Shown one piece after another: positions 60,426 through 64,000 of a DNA stretch of 64,000 nucleotides. Position 1 is the first letter of the stretch. Each line of letters begins with the position of its first letter. A model generated the notes under the pieces. It made no database searches, was not told where the DNA came from, and worked only from the letters and a program-made list of their open reading frames with translations. Origin of the DNA: Pelomyxa schiedti (lineage: Eukaryota > Evosea > Pelobiontida > Pelomyxidae); the NCBI GenBank assembly GCA_020536535.1, contig JAHLWZ010000809.1, positions 1 to 64,000 of the forward strand. The letters run 5' to 3'. The position numbers and the translations under genes are program-made.

Positions 60426-62430
60426 ATGAGCAACAAGAAGGAGGAGAAAAGCTCGTTGCTGGCTGAGGCAGCCAAGGAATGTCCACAAGGCGAGGACGAC
60501 GAGGCCGCGGGGGCTGCAGCAGGAGGGGACACGCCGCAGCCGCAGCAGCAACGACAACGAGAGGAGGGGGGCGCAGACGACGTGGAGACCCGCTGGGCGG
60601 CGCTGGAGCTCAGCACTGGGGCGGCGGGGAGGGTCGGCAGCGGCGCCAGCGGGGCGGCGGATGGGTGGCTGGGCGGGGAGGGGGGCGCCGAGATGGCCGA
60701 GATGCGGGGGGCACCCGGCGACGCGGTGGTAGTGGACATGCAGGAAGGGGACGCCGGCGGGGACTCGGGCGGCGAGGGGCGCGGGCACGGGGGGCACGGC
60801 CGCAGCAGCCACGGGGGGCACGGGGACCACAGGCACGAGCACAGGCACCGCCACAGCAAAGGGGACAGGGACAAGGAGAGGCACAGGAGACAGAGGGGGG
60901 AGGAGGCAGCGGGCGAGGACCTGGAGAGCGGCATTGGGGCGGACGATAGGGCCATCACCGAGGAGGAGATAGTTGCAAGGGCCGTGGGGGGCGGCTCCGC
61001 AGCAGAATCGACCACCACGGCAAGTGGAATGGGGGGGCGGCTGGGAATGGGGATGGGGATGGGCTCTGGGATGGTGCCTGGTGAGTCTGAGATAGACCTG
61101 GGAAGATATGCTGATGATGGCAGCGGTGCTGCGACGGAGGGAGCTGATGGCGCCGTGGATGACGGCGGAGCCGCCACGGAAGGAGCTGAACCAGTGAGGC
61201 TGGACGAACGCGGGCTGGCGAGGGCAATTGCGGCGGGATTCACTGAAGTAGACCAGCCACACAACCTGCTTGGTTTATGGGGGTAGGTCCTTTTGATTAT
61301 GACCGATGTTCTCACTCCCAGTTCGCAGTCTTTCTTGTTGATGATGTACTTTATTCCAATAACACTGGCTCTTGTTGTTGTACTTATGTTGGATTGGGCA
61401 AGAGCCAGCAAAGACAATTTAGGCCCATATTCTTGTCCACCCTTGAAGGTATGTTATCCGTTGTGAGCTACCTACAAAAATCTCATTGCATTTAAGGCTT
61501 GGGCTATTATACAAGTAATCATTCAGATGTGGTTCATCGCGCATCACAGTGTTGAAATTCAACGATTTTTCCCCGAGACGCATCCATGGCTTCAAAAGTG
61601 TGTGACCCAGTCTTGCCAAATTGAATTGTCTAATCTGAAAATAGTCGCAAGATTCAGGTCTCCTTATCTGTTTTGAGTAAAATCATTTTTGTGGTACTTC
61701 TAGTCTGGCTGGTTGTTGGTCTAGTATGGGTTATACAAACACATCGCAGTGATGAGTGCGTATGTAATGATCGTACCGATTAAAATTTAATTTTGTCTAA
61801 GTCCACTCTGGCACCATTCCTATCGACTACTTGTTACACAGTTGCTATGATAGAAGTAGCTGGCTTTGGATTTGCTGTACTCGGCTGTTGTTGTACAACT
61901 GTTGTAAGTCACTCAACCCCTTCCTTTTTGAGGCGTTAAGCTCCTGCAAGTTGGTTTTCCTGCGCGTATCACTTTACGGCAGTGTAATGTCACGAATTCC
62001 AAGCAGTGGGGCACCACAAGAAAGAATACTGGAACTTCCCTCGTTTCAATTCAAACGCGATTCTCAAGATATTCCGGCTGGAGATACCACGTACTCCTCT
62101 TGGAACCCTTGCTTACCACTTACACAATAACTTTAAGATGTGCCATTTGCCTCACTGACTATGAGGAAGGTGACCCTGTAAGACAACTTCCATGCAAGCA
62201 CCATTTCCACTGCTCCTGTGTGGTTTGTACCTCAGAAGTAACAAACTTGGGACTGACTAGCCCAATTCACATAGGACAAATGGCTGGAAACAAGCAAAAC
62301 ATGTCCATTTTGTAAAAAAGACATCGATGCCGAGCCTCCAACTCCCCAGACCCCCGACCAAGTTGGTACCGGCACAGTAGCAATTTTGCCCGAGACAGTT
62401 GCCACAACAGACCCAACAAGAACTTCCTAG
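60426..62430 (+). CDS. Membrane RING-H2 E3 ubiquitin ligase
   Basis: Exon 1 (MSNKKEEKSSLLAEAAKECP) is a GC-rich, disordered, Gly/Asp/His-rich region of about 285 residues ending QPHNLLGLWG. It joins membrane helices FLLMMYFIPITLALVVVLML, AWAIIQVIIQMWFIAHHSVE, FVVLLVWLVVGLVWVIQTH and VAMIEVAGFGFAVLGCCCTT. The RING-H2 domain is split by an intron: CAICLTDYEEGDPVRQLPC, KHHFHCSC, then DKWLETSKTCPFCKKDIDA, giving C-x2-C...C-x-H-x2-H-x2-C...C-x2-C. It ends VATTDPTRTS with TAG at 62428-62430. It probably ubiquitinates membrane substrates at the ER or endosome; substrates unknown. Confidence 0.83.
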
Positions 62431-62526
62431 AACAACAAAAAAAAAACCCATAACAAACACAACAACATAATTCTAATGTGTAAAAAGTTCACTTTTTTTT
62501 GTTGTTACATAATGAAAGGGAAAAAA

Positions 62527-64000
62527 TTAGCGTTTCTCTGAGTGGTAGAAGCGCAGTAGCAGGTATACAACAATACGTAGTGCTACAAAGGTGCAAGCAA
62601 GAATGGCTAGATCAATCCATTTGCATGACTTACTGGTGCACAATCCAAAAGTCTTGTACACGTCTTGAGAGTAGGGCTTTCCTTCAAACTCGTTGACCAG
62701 GAGGGCTTCAAAGGTGAACCACATGAAGGATGTACGAACTGACCACTTGGTTTCAGAGGGTAGACGAGGCCGAGTCATGAAAAATCCACCAAGGAGAAGA
62801 GCATGTAGTACAAGAAGAACATAGGCCGCCACTGCCACCTTTGGGTTCTTTGCCCACGCTCCAGCTACATGAGCCAAGGAAAATACAACGCATACTACAC
62901 AGCTAACCAGCAGCACGAAAAATACAAATCGAGAGAAGCGTGGATCCAGACCCACCATCCAATATGACACTCCCGCATAAGCCATAACTACAGAAATCAA
63001 TACTGGGAACTCCACGGTCAAAGAAGCTGCCCAATACGGAGCTGTAGAGAAGTGCCCACTAGCTCGTTCTCTTAAGAACATGTCCCTCTCCTCGCAAAAT
63101 CTGTTTTGCTCATTGAATAAAGTTATGAGACAGTAGTACTTACGTGTCAATAGATGGCATTACAAACATTATAAACGCGCATGCCAATAGCATCATTGTA
63201 TTAATACGAGGACCCGTAGTGGTTCCAATATCTTCCTGCTGCCAAAATACAATTCCAACCAGGAGTGCCGTTATTATCGCTGCTGCTGTCCGTATGTATA
63301 TCACTGAGGGGTTTCTGATCGTACAGAGCAATTCGCGTTTGCATAGTACAAAAAATTGATGTAACTTTGATGGCCTCTGGGAGTAACACTTCTTCACTCG
63401 ACTCTTCGATTTGCCTTGCTCAGATGGTATTTCAACATCAACAACTGTTGAGGTTTCCATAATCTCGGAGCACGGCTCTTCAATTGAAATGGAGTGCATC
63501 TCGTCACCTTGTGCGCTTTGAATATTCCCTTCAGGAGATGGACTTGCATTTGTACGGGGCTTGGGGCTTTTCCCATCTTTTTCTTGTGCCTGAATGTGTG
63601 CGATCTTCGTTGCCAGAAGAAGTCCTGCTTTACTCTCTAGAAAAATCTGGTTCAATTCTTGTGCAACCACAGATGATTCTACTTGAGGTTGTTCGACATT
63701 ATTGGCGTTTTCAGCATCCCCTATAATGTCGAGCATGAAGTCTGCACGTTGGAGAATTGCCAGTTATTTGAAGGCTAAACGCCATAAAAATCAATCAAAG
63801 ACTTTGAGAGAATCAGTCAAGTCAAGGATAAAGTGTTACCATACCAGCAGGATTGGTGAAAGGGGGGCATTTGTGTCCAAGAGAATTGAAATGTGGCACT
63901 ACATCCCCACTTCTTCCAAAGTATACAGTAAATCCCTCATGTAGAAGCAATATATAGTCAAGGATGTTGAATATCGTAGACCGTGGCTGGTGTAACGCCA
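62527..64000 (-). CDS. ABCG-type half-transporter, C-terminal part (cut by window edge)
   Basis: ATP-driven exporter of lipids or hydrophobic compounds. The window starts inside the nucleotide-binding domain: LHQPRSTIFNILDYILLLHE contains the H-loop His, followed by GFTVYFGRSGDVVPHFN and LGHKCPPFTNPAD joined to FMLDIIGD. After a linker (63736-63390) the membrane domain has QFFVLCKRELLCTIRNPSVI, AAAIITALLVGIVFW, LLACAFIMFVMPSI, ERASGHFSTAPYWAASLTVE, FPVLISVVMAYAGVSYWMVG and VALRIVVYLLLRFYHSEKR at the end. The order NBD then TMD defines the ABCG subfamily. The Walker A, signature and Walker B motifs lie beyond the window. Confidence 0.9.

Noticed and set aside
60246-61262. A 338-codon minus-strand open frame opposite the RING ligase exon 1
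   Set aside because: It mirrors a GC-rich, repeat-like coding exon on the plus strand, which removes stops on the other strand by composition. It is Arg/Pro/Ala-rich with no domain.

Overview
Nuclear DNA of a unicellular eukaryote with a compact, intron-rich genome. I recognise about 34 protein-coding genes on both strands, nearly all split by short GT-AG introns of roughly 35 to 130 nt, many with long T/pyrimidine tracts before the acceptor. There are no operons, no rRNA, no tRNA that I could recognise, and no CRISPR. The gene set (class I PI3K, DH-PH-RhoGAP protein, coactosin-like ADF-H protein, COMMD6, CNOT10, UBE2G1, a CHK2-like kinase with a PBZ finger, TPP1/sedolisin, Stealth phosphotransferase, MRH-type receptor) fits a free-living phagotrophic protist. 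The FHA-kinase-PBZ architecture and long Ser/Thr/Pro/Gln tracts recall Amoebozoa, but the species cannot be assigned from this window. Local base composition swings strongly: several long intronless exons are very GC-rich while introns and spacers are AT/T-rich.

Layout. 1-13.2 kb is all minus strand: a partial gene, a class I PI3K, a multipass membrane protein, a Gln/Met-rich protein, a sirtuin fused to a YEATS domain, and an unrecognised protein. 13.2-15 kb is the largest stretch with no confident gene. 15-19.4 kb (plus): Stealth sugar-phosphate transferase, a small four-helix membrane protein, a GDP-mannose-type transporter. 19.4-28 kb alternates strands: metallophosphoesterase, LCAT-like acyltransferase, secreted Asp-box propeller protein, a Rab5-like GTPase without a prenylation motif, COMMD6, a CDP-alcohol phosphotransferase. 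28-33 kb (plus): GPH-type transporter, sphingomyelin-synthase-like PAP2 protein, a coiled-coil protein, with a perfect 66-bp inverted repeat between the first two. 33-38.3 kb (minus): TPP1-like serine peptidase and the FHA-kinase-PBZ protein. 38.5-44.4 kb (plus): UBE2G1, MFS transporter, mannose-6-phosphate-receptor/Atg27-like protein, coactosin-like protein. 44.5-47.4 kb (minus): unrecognised conserved protein and NADP isocitrate dehydrogenase. 47.6-54.8 kb (plus): DH-PH-RhoGAP protein and an ARM-repeat protein. 55.2-57.2 kb (minus): sugar transporter. 57.6-62.4 kb (plus): CNOT10 and a membrane RING-H2 ligase. 62.5-64 kb (minus): ABCG half-transporter running off the end.

How the genes relate. 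Endomembrane, lysosomal and lipid functions are frequent: Stealth transferase, MRH receptor, TPP1, LCAT-like enzyme, GDP-sugar transporter, Rab5-like GTPase, COMMD6, PI3K, PAP2/SMS and CDP-alcohol transferases. Signalling and chromatin functions form a second group: PI3K, DH-PH-RhoGAP, ADF-H, FHA-kinase-PBZ, sirtuin-YEATS, CNOT10 and ubiquitin enzymes. Gene order looks like ordinary eukaryotic packing with short shared promoters rather than a functional cluster. The most novel item is the single reading frame joining a class IV (SIRT6/7-like) sirtuin to a YEATS acyl-lysine reader.
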